Origin: Bacteroidota bacterium
Lineage (GTDB): Bacteria; Bacteroidota; Bacteroidia; AKYH767-A; CANKSK01
Reading direction: 5' to 3'
Assembly (NCBI GenBank): GCA_947485425.1
Contig: CANKSK010000003.1
Coordinates: 1-15,991, forward strand
DNA: 15,991 nucleotides
In this document: piece after piece, positions 1-6,403 of the stretch
Layout: each line of letters opens with the position of its first letter
Numbering within the stretch: the first letter of the stretch is position 1
The notes under the pieces: generated by a model
What the model was told of the DNA's origin: nothing
What the model saw: the letters and a program-made list of their open reading frames with translations, nothing else
Databases searched by the model: none
Translations under genes and position numbers: made by a program

Positions 1-296
1 AATATATCAGTTTCATTTGTTATTTCGGCATTTATAACCTCTGTGACTAAATCTGTTATCCCAATTTTATGACTTTGAATATATTCTAATTTAATCGCCA
101 AATCAGAATATTTTAAATCGTGACCTCCAAAAACTCTTGGTAAAATACACCAAAAATTATTTCTTACTCGTCCATAAAAATAATCAGCCTGAACAGCATT
201 ATTTAAATCCCAACTAGGGTTAAATGTTCCAATAAAAAGATGTTCAATTTCCCAATTAGGAATTAGTTGATTTTCAAATCTGTGCTTACAAGACAT
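1..296 (-). CDS. Uracil-DNA glycosylase-superfamily-like protein, 5' part only (runs off window)
   Basis: An open frame of 98 codons starts at ATG 296-294 and reaches the left edge without a stop, so the C-terminal part is missing. The motifs resemble the mismatch/hypoxanthine-type branch of the uracil-DNA glycosylase fold. IGTFNPSWD (residues 22-30) sits after a strand, where the family has the G-x-x-PG loop. YFYGRVRNNFW (39-49) parallels the YY..PRN.FW motif that shapes the base pocket. IGITDLV (78-84) parallels the following G-[IL]-x-D strand. The family removes deaminated or damaged bases from DNA. The first loop differs from the canonical one (TFNPSW instead of a PG turn), so activity and substrate are uncertain. 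There is no Shine-Dalgarno; an A-rich run precedes the ATG. The gene is AT-rich and stands alone beside decayed mobile DNA, which suggests an accessory gene. The coding call is firmer than the function. Confidence 0.62.
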   Translation of the reverse strand, partial: MSCKHRFENQLIPNWEIEHLFIGTFNPSWDLNNAVQADYFYGRVRNNFWCILPRVFGGHDLKYSDLAIKLEYIQSHKIGITDLVTEVINAEITNETDI

Positions 297-930
297 ATTT
301 TTTTATTTTGTTTTATAGCTATGGTAATTATGTTTCTGCTAACATTCCTGTATACGCCATATTGCAGGTATAATCGCCGTTTGTGTTACTTCCTTTTTGA
401 ATTGCAATTACCTGCTATTCAATATATTACATTTTGTAATCTAATTTTTTCCATTATTTTCCCAATATCGCTATTGCGTATGCTTTCTGAGGATTCCTTT
501 TTACACTCTCCACGGTATGGTAGTTCTTGCGGAAATATCCTCAAAATTTCCTTTTTAATCGGTAATCAAATGCCGTTATTGATGCAAATGTATTAAATTA
601 CCTTGAATTTTTCAAAATAAAATTATACCCGTACCTGAATCCTTCTCTCTGGCGATGGCCGGGGCAAATTTGCACAGGCCAAAGCAAATACATTTCATTT
701 TCATAATGACAGAAATTTAAGAAAACCATTTTTTCTGTCCTAATTTTCCGTACCACTTCAGCCCTGTCAAACAGCCGTTCGGATGAAAATACTATTGGCA
801 TAGATATCCAACACTGAGTTGGTTCCTTTTGAGATGCAATTCAAAAATAAACAGATTGCTCTTTTCCAAATTTTAGAATGAAAAATTAAAAAAATCCGTC
901 CATAAAAAGTTCGCTAATTCAAAACGAAGG
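297..930. other. AT-rich region without a supportable gene
   Basis: This stretch separates the glycosylase-like gene from the recombinase remnant. Short open frames exist (plus strand 267-596; minus strand 598-801), but neither translation shows recognisable domains, and the first overlaps the better-supported gene at 1-296. It includes an imperfect inverted repeat at 340-388 and a small palindrome, attac...gtaat, at 427-441. I infer degraded or intergenic DNA. A small unrecognised gene on the minus strand at 598-801 (67 codons, ATG start) cannot be excluded. Confidence 0.5.
340..388. repeat. Imperfect inverted repeat upstream of the glycosylase-like gene
   Basis: The outer arms taaca (340-344) and tgtta (384-388) are perfect complements. 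Inside them cctg (347-350) faces cagg (365-368). Two similar blocks, gtatacgcc (350-358) and gtataatcgcc (369-379), are direct repeats differing by two inserted bases. The element lies about 45 bases ahead of the start codon at 296 when read on the minus strand. The pattern could be a remnant of a mobile or recombination site, a leader hairpin, or chance in AT-rich DNA. Pairing is asymmetric, so a defined site type is not supported. Confidence 0.35.
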
Positions 931-1239
931 CTACCTGATTTTTTCATTTTTTTTTGAAAGTTTGAAATTGGAAATTTTTTCGATGTCATCCTTCAGAAGG
1001 TTCGATATATTGGACTTCTTGCCCACCCAAGCGGGGATTTCGGTCAAAAAATCGAAATCCCTTTTTTTATTTTCGCTCGAAATACTTGCCAGATAAGGGA
1101 TTGCGGAAAATAGCAAATTTATTTTTAAGGTTCGATAATTGTCTTTTTTGCGATTATACAAAATTCCTTGCGGAAACAGCAAATTTTGAATTCTTCGCTT
1201 GGTGTTGAAATTTGAATTTTTTCCAAAATCAACTCTCAT
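931..1239 (-). pseudogene. C-terminal remnant of a Bacteroidota serine recombinase (resolvase family)
   Basis: The 102-codon minus-strand frame reads as the tail of the large serine recombinases common in Bacteroidota transposons and conjugative elements. The segment NTKRRIQNLLFPQGILYNRK (residues 13-32) matches the family pattern K-R-K-L-Q-x-L-V-F-P-E-G-[IM]-x-Y-[DN]-[RK]-[KE]. It is followed by YRT (35-37) and NLLFSAIPYLA (41-51), as in the family's RTxxxNxLF motif. Only the extreme C-terminus is present. The N-terminal catalytic domain with its serine and the DNA-binding domain are absent upstream, and the apparent ATG lies in unrelated sequence (see the intron-like scrap overlapping this end). 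It should therefore encode no active recombinase and marks past insertion and decay. Family recognition is from memory of the motif, so an alignment would be needed to confirm it. Confidence 0.55.
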
Positions 1240-1260
1240 ACGGCTCTACAATTAAGCCCT
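1230..1260 (-). mobile_element. Possible truncated group II intron domain V half
   Basis: On the minus strand, AATTGTAGAGCCGTATGAGAG resembles the start of group II intron domain V, where GAGCCGTATG carries the catalytic AGC triad side of the hairpin. The expected returning strand (of the CGTACGGTTC type) is absent. The sequence passes directly into the recombinase remnant, whose apparent start codon is the ATG of this motif. No reverse-transcriptase domain is recognisable in 1261-1552. A chance match over about 15 bases is quite possible. Confidence 0.27.
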
Positions 1261-1552
1261 TTGAACCACACCCTACGTTTACACTTTGACAAAAACAACA
1301 CATTCCGCTTCCTCAACATGCTGATAAAAATCTCAACACCTCTTTTCATTGTATATAATCATTTGAAAAATTCCTTTCAGTATTCTGTATTTTTTTGATA
1401 GCTTTACAAAGCTATTTTATCAATCCATTTTGAAATCCTCAATCTTTTGCTGATGATCAAAAGCGTCTACACGCTATATGTAACTTGAAGGTTTAAACAA
1501 ATTTTACCGTAAAAAATTCATCCCAACCTCTTAAACAAATGCAACACTCCCC
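1261..1552. other. Intergenic region upstream of the glycosyltransferase gene, nothing recognised
   Basis: No gene, RNA or convincing promoter is visible here. There is no full TAnnTTTG box with an upstream TTTG at 19-21 bases in the plus orientation. The region is AT-rich and may contain further decayed mobile DNA, since it adjoins the recombinase and intron-like scraps. Confidence 0.5.
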
Positions 1553-3004
1553 ATGCTAAAAAAAATAATCCTCACCCGCCAAACACCCTTTTGGATATTG
1601 GCCTTTAGCATCTTAATCGTTCTCACCCTTCCCAAACTGATTCAAGACGGCATGTTTATGGATGCCATGCTCTACACCAGCGTATCGCATAATTTATCCT
1701 TAGGTATTGGCACCTTCTGGTTTCCACAATTTAGTGTGCATAATTTGGCAGGATTATCTTCCTTTCACGAACAGCCTCCCCTTATTTTTGGATTTCAAGC
1801 CATCTTCTTCAAAATTCTTGGGGATAGCCTGTATGTAGAAAGATTTTATACGTTTTTAACCCTATGCATCACCGCATTTCTCATACAACTGCTGTGGAAA
1901 GAAATCTATAAAAATGACCAGAAACTGAAAAGATTGGGTTGGTTACCCATTATCCTTTGGATTACCATTCCAGTCTGTTTTTGGTCATATTCAAATAACA
2001 TGCACGAAAACTCAATGGGCATTTTTACTTTATCGGCCGTTCTCTTTATTTTTAAATCTTTTGACACCGATAAAGCACACCTAAAATTATATCTACGGGC
2101 AGGCTTTTTTATTTTTTTGGCCACACTCAGCAAAGGATTACCGGGGTTTTTTCCCCTCACCGTTCCGTTTTTATATTGGCTGTCCAACAAGAAAAAAACA
2201 CTTCCAAACATTCTCTCCCAAACCTTCCTAATTGCTATGGTGCCCATCATACTATATGCCTTTTTGTTTTTCATTCCGGAAAGCAAGGAAAGTTTATCAA
2301 CCTATCTATTCAAAAGAGCCTTGCACCGCATTAGTGAAGTACCTACCGTGGACAATAGATTTTGGATTCTGTATCGCCTTTTTATGGAATTGATTCCTCA
2401 AATTTTGTTTGTAGGGATCATCTTCTCCATTGCTAAAATCAAAAAAATAAAATTCGATCTCTCCGAATCCATTTCCCATACCTTATTTTTTCTTTCTATT
2501 GGATTATCTGCATCCATACCACTAATGATGACGATGGTGCAAAAAGGATTTTATATGGTTCCATCCTTCCCCTTTTTCGCGATTGGAATATCCATATTCA
2601 TTTCACCCATCATTCTACAGTTGACAGACCGCATAAACATCCGAAACCCTTCCTATAAAAAGTTTCTGCTGATCTCCGTATTTTTATTCATCGGCGCCAC
2701 AACTTTTTCTTGGATGCAGAAAGGAAAAGTGAGTAGAAACAAAGAGCTATTGCATGATGTCTACTTAATGGGTAGCATGCTTCCAAAACAATCAACAGTT
2801 TCCATTCCAGCTGAATTATGGAGCCAATGGGACTTGCAATGTTATTTGATCCGTTACTTCAACATCAGCTTAGAAACCAATTATCAAAATAGGTTTTGCA
2901 TCATAGATAAAAAAATACAAATAACTCCTCCGGCAAACTTCAAAAAAGTAGAACTAAAGACCATACAGTATGACCTTTACAAACAAGAATGGCCTCATCC
3001 CTAA
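1553..3004 (+). CDS. Integral membrane glycosyltransferase, PMT/ArnT (GT39/GT83-like) family
   Basis: This 483-residue protein is predicted to transfer a sugar from a polyprenyl-phosphate donor at the outer face of the inner membrane; the acceptor is unknown. About eleven hydrophobic segments are visible, the first at residues 12-30 and others near 98-115, 128-144, 155-169, 183-210, 222-241, 275-295, 307-328, 331-356 and 369-386. The first periplasmic loop holds the acidic pair D32/D37 and Y41 in DGMFMDAMLY, where PMT-family enzymes carry their catalytic aspartate. FHEQPPLIF (71-79) matches the family's [HE]xPPL motif, and SKGLPGFF (193-200) matches the conserved KG(L/P)PG loop. A soluble C-terminal tail of about 95 residues follows the last helix. 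The ATG at 1553 has no Shine-Dalgarno, as is usual in Bacteroidota. The gene stands alone and ends 62 bases before the convergent mce stop. Lipid A, glycan or protein acceptors cannot be distinguished from the sequence. Confidence 0.8.
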   Translation: MLKKIILTRQTPFWILAFSILIVLTLPKLIQDGMFMDAMLYTSVSHNLSLGIGTFWFPQFSVHNLAGLSSFHEQPPLIFGFQAIFFKILGDSLYVERFYTFLTLCITAFLIQLLWKEIYKNDQKLKRLGWLPIILWITIPVCFWSYSNNMHENSMGIFTLSAVLFIFKSFDTDKAHLKLYLRAGFFIFLATLSKGLPGFFPLTVPFLYWLSNKKKTLPNILSQTFLIAMVPIILYAFLFFIPESKESLSTYLFKRALHRISEVPTVDNRFWILYRLFMELIPQILFVGIIFSIAKIKKIKFDLSESISHTLFFLSIGLSASIPLMMTMVQKGFYMVPSFPFFAIGISIFISPIILQLTDRINIRNPSYKKFLLISVFLFIGATTFSWMQKGKVSRNKELLHDVYLMGSMLPKQSTVSIPAELWSQWDLQCYLIRYFNISLETNYQNRFCIIDKKIQITPPANFKKVELKTIQYDLYKQEWPHP

Positions 3005-3066
3005 AAAAGAATTCCCAACAAACTGAAAAGAGAGATGGCATTCATATCGCTGTTTTAAGGCTTTCC

Positions 3067-3468
3067 CTATTTAATCTCCTGACACAGCTCTACCAAAACC
3101 CCATGGGTGCCCTTGGGATGTACAAAGCAAACGAGTTTATTATCAGCACCTTTTTTAGGGGTTTCATTCAACAAAACAAATCCTTCCGCTTTCAGTCGCT
3201 CCATCTCCGCAAAAATATCCTCCACATCAAAAGCAATGTGGTGAATACCCTCCCCCTTTTTCTCAATAAACCTGGCAATAGGGCCATTTGGATCCGTAGA
3301 TTCAAGCAATTCAATCTTGTTTTCTCCAGTCTTAAAAAAAGAAGTTTTTACATGCTCCGAAACAACTTCCTCTTCCTTGTAATGGGCTTCACCCAACAAA
3401 GACTTATACAATAGATTTGCTGATTCAAGATTTTTTACGGCAATGCCGATGTGTTCTATTTTTTTCAA
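3067..3468 (-). CDS. mce: Methylmalonyl-CoA epimerase
   Basis: This 133-residue cytosolic enzyme interconverts (2R)- and (2S)-methylmalonyl-CoA, linking propionyl-CoA with the B12-dependent mutase and succinyl-CoA. It is a full-length vicinal oxygen chelate (VOC) fold protein with two beta-alpha-beta-beta-beta units. The metal ligand positions are visible: H6 in HIGIAV, E53 in KIELLES, H76/H77 in GIHHIAF and E127 in GVLVELCQ. These correspond to the His, Gln/Glu, His and Glu ligands of known epimerases. GIHHIAFDVEDI and the final HPKGTHGVLVEL are hallmark motifs of this subfamily rather than of glyoxalase I. The start lies 7 bases after the stop of the upstream secreted-protein gene, so the two are probably cotranscribed, although no functional link is evident. 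No mutase gene is in the window. Confidence 0.93.
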   Translation of the reverse strand: MKKIEHIGIAVKNLESANLLYKSLLGEAHYKEEEVVSEHVKTSFFKTGENKIELLESTDPNGPIARFIEKKGEGIHHIAFDVEDIFAEMERLKAEGFVLLNETPKKGADNKLVCFVHPKGTHGVLVELCQEIK

Positions 3469-3475
3469 AATGATT

Positions 3476-4315
3476 TTATTTTTTTATAAATTTTTCTGTT
3501 GAATTGTCGAAATTCAAATAATAGATTCCTTTTGCCAACCTGCTCACATCCACTACATTTCCTTCTCCTGATTTCAGCAAATTACCATATTCATCATATA
3601 TCTCAAAGGGTGTTTCGGCAGAAAAATGAATATCCTTATTCACCTTAATCGGATAATAGGTTACCGCAGGAATATTCGACTTAAATTCTACAGAACTGCT
3701 GTTTCTAGCCCTTGAACCTTCCACCTTTTGGCTTACACGGTATTTATGAAGGCCTGAATGCAACTTAATTTTAAAGCTATACGAAGCGTTTTCAGGATTT
3801 CCCTTTCCAGCAATTTCACCAATTTTAGTCCACCTATTCCATCTGAATTCCTCAATGGAAAAAGGTAGCGGACCGGATTCGTTTTTTGTGCTCCACCGCA
3901 AACCATGTTCATCAACCTGCATCTGCGTAATTTCAAAAGTACTGTTGACCTTCAAATCCTCCTCATTAATAACCCTTGGCGTGCAATCATCTTTGTGCTT
4001 GATTTTTATCAACACATGATCCCCAATTTGAAAACGATAGGGCATCAAATCAATTTCAAAGGCACTCGATTGAATTTCATCGGTACTCAGCTCTCCATTC
4101 ACGGTCACCTCCGTTACGCAAAAACCAACCCCTGAGCCCGTAAATGGATTTTGTACATATATATTTTTTCCCTGATAGCTGCCTTCAAGAACAATTTCGC
4201 CTGCCTGCATCTGCAGATGCATCAAGAAGCAAGCAAACATAATCCCTATTTTTTTAAATGATATCACCCCGATTTGACTATTCATTTTAGAAAAAATATA
4301 CCTGATACTTTTCAT
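3476..4315 (-). CDS. Secreted protein of unknown function with a T9SS-like C-terminal segment
   Basis: I do not recognise a characterised function in this 279-residue protein. The N-terminus has a long basic n-region (residues 1-24) and a hydrophobic stretch, IGIMFACFLMHLQMQAG, ending near residue 39, consistent with Sec export. M11 is an alternative start that keeps the signal. Residues 40-120 form a block (LEGSYQGKNIYVQNPFTGSG, then GFCVTEVTVNG and SSAFEID) that I recall from other Bacteroidota proteins of unknown role. The middle (about 125-215) looks beta-rich. The last 60 residues, with FEIYDEYGNLLKSG and VDVSRLAKGIYYLNF, have the layout of T9SS type A C-terminal domains, though shorter and less typical. 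The protein probably reaches the periplasm or cell surface. It lies 105 bases after uvrC and 7 bases before mce. Confidence 0.7.
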   Translation of the reverse strand: MKSIRYIFSKMNSQIGVISFKKIGIMFACFLMHLQMQAGEIVLEGSYQGKNIYVQNPFTGSGVGFCVTEVTVNGELSTDEIQSSAFEIDLMPYRFQIGDHVLIKIKHKDDCTPRVINEEDLKVNSTFEITQMQVDEHGLRWSTKNESGPLPFSIEEFRWNRWTKIGEIAGKGNPENASYSFKIKLHSGLHKYRVSQKVEGSRARNSSSVEFKSNIPAVTYYPIKVNKDIHFSAETPFEIYDEYGNLLKSGEGNVVDVSRLAKGIYYLNFDNSTEKFIKK

Positions 4316-4400
4316 AACACACCTGATTATCTTCCCTTTTATTTGAATAAAAATACGGTTTATTTATACTGCTTAACACTTGTTTTCTATTCATAAAGTT

Positions 4401-4408
4401 CAAAACTA
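4401..4408 (-). promoter_or_regulatory. Candidate -7 box for the secreted protein-mce pair
   Basis: The minus strand reads TAGTTTTG here, an exact match to the Bacteroidota -7 consensus TAnnTTTG. It lies in the 105-base gap after uvrC and about 85 bases ahead of the downstream ATG at 4315. No TTTG box is seen at the expected 19-21 base spacing upstream, inside the uvrC 3' end. The match alone could be chance. Confidence 0.3.
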
Positions 4409-4420
4409 TCAATAATTCAT

Positions 4421-6250
4421 TTACGATGTTCCCTTTTCGTTCAATAATTTTTGTCTGAAATAGGCAAAAATAAGCTCTGATTTCGCTTTTCCCACAACAG
4501 TAGCCACTTCATCTTTTCCGGCTTCTGAAAGACGCTTGACAGATTTAAAATGGCTTAATAACAATTGCACGGATTCAGGACCTATACCCCGAATGTCTGA
4601 CAAGGCTGTTTTGATCGTTCCCTTTGACCTCCGATTTCGATGATGCGTAATGCCAAAACGATGCACTTCATCCCTCAGCTGTTGGATAATTTTAAGGGTC
4701 TCACTTTTTTTATCCAAATACAGGGGGATTGGGTCTGATGGATAAAATATTTCTTCTAACTTTTTAGCAATGCCGATGATATTCATCTTTCCCTGCAATC
4801 CCAACTTTTCTAGACTTTTTAAGGCCGAGCTTAACTGCCCCTTCCCGCCATCAATAACAATGAGCTGAGGTAACTCCTGTTTTTCCTCAATCAATCGCTT
4901 ATAACGCCTATAAATGACCTCCTCCATAGAAGCAAAGTCGTTAGGTCCTTCTACAGTTTTGATATTAAAATGCCTGTAGTCTTTTTTTGAGGGTTTTCCA
5001 TCTTTAAAAACACTCATCGCAGCAACCGGAAAAGCACCTTGAATATTCGAATTGTCAAAGCATTCAATATATCTGGGCTGCACCTGCATACGCAAATCTT
5101 TCTGCATCTGATCCATCAGCCTGTTCACCCGGTAGATGGGATCGGCCTTTTCATAACGCAAATGCAACTCCTTCATGTAATAGGTCACATTCTTCTCGGA
5201 GAGTTCCAACAACCTCTTTTTATCTCCAATTTTTGGAATCGATATGCTGATACCGGGAATGGAAAGATCAGGAAGTATGGGCACAAGAATCTCCGTAGAA
5301 TGGCTGCTAAAACGATTTCTCAAATCGGTAATCGCAATGGTCAGCAATTCCTCGGCCGTCTCATCTAACTTCTTTTTCAACTCAAGCATATGGGCCTGAA
5401 TAATGGCGCCATTCATCACTTTCAAAAAATTTACATATGCCGTATCTCCCTCCATCGCAATCGAAAATACATCCACATTGTTGATAAGCGGATTCACAAT
5501 TACCGATTTGCTTCGGAATCTTTCTAGAATAAACATTTTTTCTTTGACATGCTGCGCCTCCTCATATTCGTAACGGGAAGCATGCAGTTCCATCATTTCT
5601 TTTAATTTGGCAATCAAGGTATGCGCATTGCCTTTTAAAATTTCCTTGATTTCTTGAATCTGTTCCTCATATTCTTTTTCAGCATATATGCCTACGCAGG
5701 GTCCTTTGCAATTCCCAATATGATATTCCAAACAGAGTTTATATTTTCCCTTGCGGATATTTTCTTCACCCAAATTGAGAGAACAATTTCTCAATTTAAA
5801 CAGTTGCTGTATCAATTCCAATAAGATGGAAACCATTTTTACAGAGGCATAAGGCCCAAAATAGGAGGAACCATCCTTTACCAACAAACGAGTGGAAAAT
5901 ACACGGGGAAATCTTTCCTTTTTAATACATATCCAAGGAAAAGTTTTATCGTCTTTTAAAAGTACATTATACCTGGGTAGGTATTTTTTGATGAGATTAT
6001 TTTCCAACAATAGCGCATCCATTTCACTATCCACAACCATGTATTTGATATCGGCGATGCGTGCCACCAGCATCCTGGTTTTACCATTCTCATGCTTGTC
6101 TTTTAAAAAATAGGAGGATACCCTTTTCTTGAGATTTTTTGCCTTTCCAACATAAATAATTTGCCCTTCAGCACTGAAAAACTGATATACGCCCGGAAGA
6201 TCCGGAAGATTTCTCACAAGTTCAGAAATATATGCTGACTTCACTTTCAT
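4421..6250 (-). CDS. uvrC: Excinuclease ABC subunit C
   Basis: UvrC makes both incisions around bulky DNA lesions after UvrAB loading in nucleotide excision repair. The 609-residue length is normal. Domain order is complete. The N-terminal GIY-YIG nuclease has G20-V21-Y22 and Y33-V34-G35, with R43 and E83 as catalytic residues. Four cysteines (C156, C173, C181, C185) are spaced like the iron-sulfur ligands of E. coli UvrC. A UVR UvrB-binding motif lies around residues 205-245. The RNase H-like nuclease carries the D-D-H triad at D399 (ECFDNSN), D467 (VIDGGKGQL) and H530 (RDEVHRF). A C-terminal helix-hairpin-helix pair lies at about 548-600 (IRGIGPES). The ATG at 6250 begins KVKSAYI about 16 residues before the LPGVY motif, as expected. 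The gene follows the lamin-tail operon by 153 bases, across a strong hairpin. No frameshift or missing residue is seen. Confidence 0.97.
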   Translation of the reverse strand: MKVKSAYISELVRNLPDLPGVYQFFSAEGQIIYVGKAKNLKKRVSSYFLKDKHENGKTRMLVARIADIKYMVVDSEMDALLLENNLIKKYLPRYNVLLKDDKTFPWICIKKERFPRVFSTRLLVKDGSSYFGPYASVKMVSILLELIQQLFKLRNCSLNLGEENIRKGKYKLCLEYHIGNCKGPCVGIYAEKEYEEQIQEIKEILKGNAHTLIAKLKEMMELHASRYEYEEAQHVKEKMFILERFRSKSVIVNPLINNVDVFSIAMEGDTAYVNFLKVMNGAIIQAHMLELKKKLDETAEELLTIAITDLRNRFSSHSTEILVPILPDLSIPGISISIPKIGDKKRLLELSEKNVTYYMKELHLRYEKADPIYRVNRLMDQMQKDLRMQVQPRYIECFDNSNIQGAFPVAAMSVFKDGKPSKKDYRHFNIKTVEGPNDFASMEEVIYRRYKRLIEEKQELPQLIVIDGGKGQLSSALKSLEKLGLQGKMNIIGIAKKLEEIFYPSDPIPLYLDKKSETLKIIQQLRDEVHRFGITHHRNRRSKGTIKTALSDIRGIGPESVQLLLSHFKSVKRLSEAGKDEVATVVGKAKSELIFAYFRQKLLNEKGTS

Positions 6251-6279
6251 CCTGTGAATATATTCTTTTATACCAAAAT

Positions 6280-6348
6280 AAAAATCAATAAAATACCCAT
6301 TGTGATTATCAAAAAATCCCCCGACTATTCAATAATTACAATGGGTAT
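6280..6348 (-). terminator. Long hairpin plus T-rich tract, likely terminator of the lamin-tail operon
   Basis: Arms 6293-6309 and 6332-6348 are inverted repeats of 17 bases with a single imperfect position (6304/6337, a G-T wobble on the plus strand and C-A on the minus strand). They are separated by a 22-base loop. Read on the minus strand, the hairpin is followed by TTTTATTGATTTTTATTTT. It lies 56 bases after the stop of the 1140-residue gene and about 40 bases before uvrC, where a rho-independent terminator or attenuator would be expected. The stem is not GC-rich apart from a CCC/GGG core. Confidence 0.55.
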
Positions 6349-6403
6349 AAATTTACAATAGGCTTTCTGCAATTGAAAAAATCAATCGTGATATGCGCAA
6401 ATG

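Noticed and set aside
267..596. Plus-strand open frame of 109 codons with hydrophobic residues
   Set aside because: It starts at TTG, overlaps the better-supported minus-strand glycosylase-like gene, has no recognisable domain, and its hydrophobicity follows from T-rich DNA.
598..801. Minus-strand open frame of 67 codons
   Set aside because: It has an ATG but no recognisable motif, and the composition is like the surrounding noncoding DNA; kept only as a remark in the region entry.
1481..1487. TAACTTG as a -7 box for the glycosyltransferase gene
   Set aside because: It does not match TAnnTTTG and the nearest upstream TTTG is about 31 bases away, outside the usual 19-21 base spacing.
2989..3414. 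Plus-strand open frame overlapping the end of the glycosyltransferase and mce
   Set aside because: It is antisense to the clearly conserved methylmalonyl-CoA epimerase and is a shadow frame.
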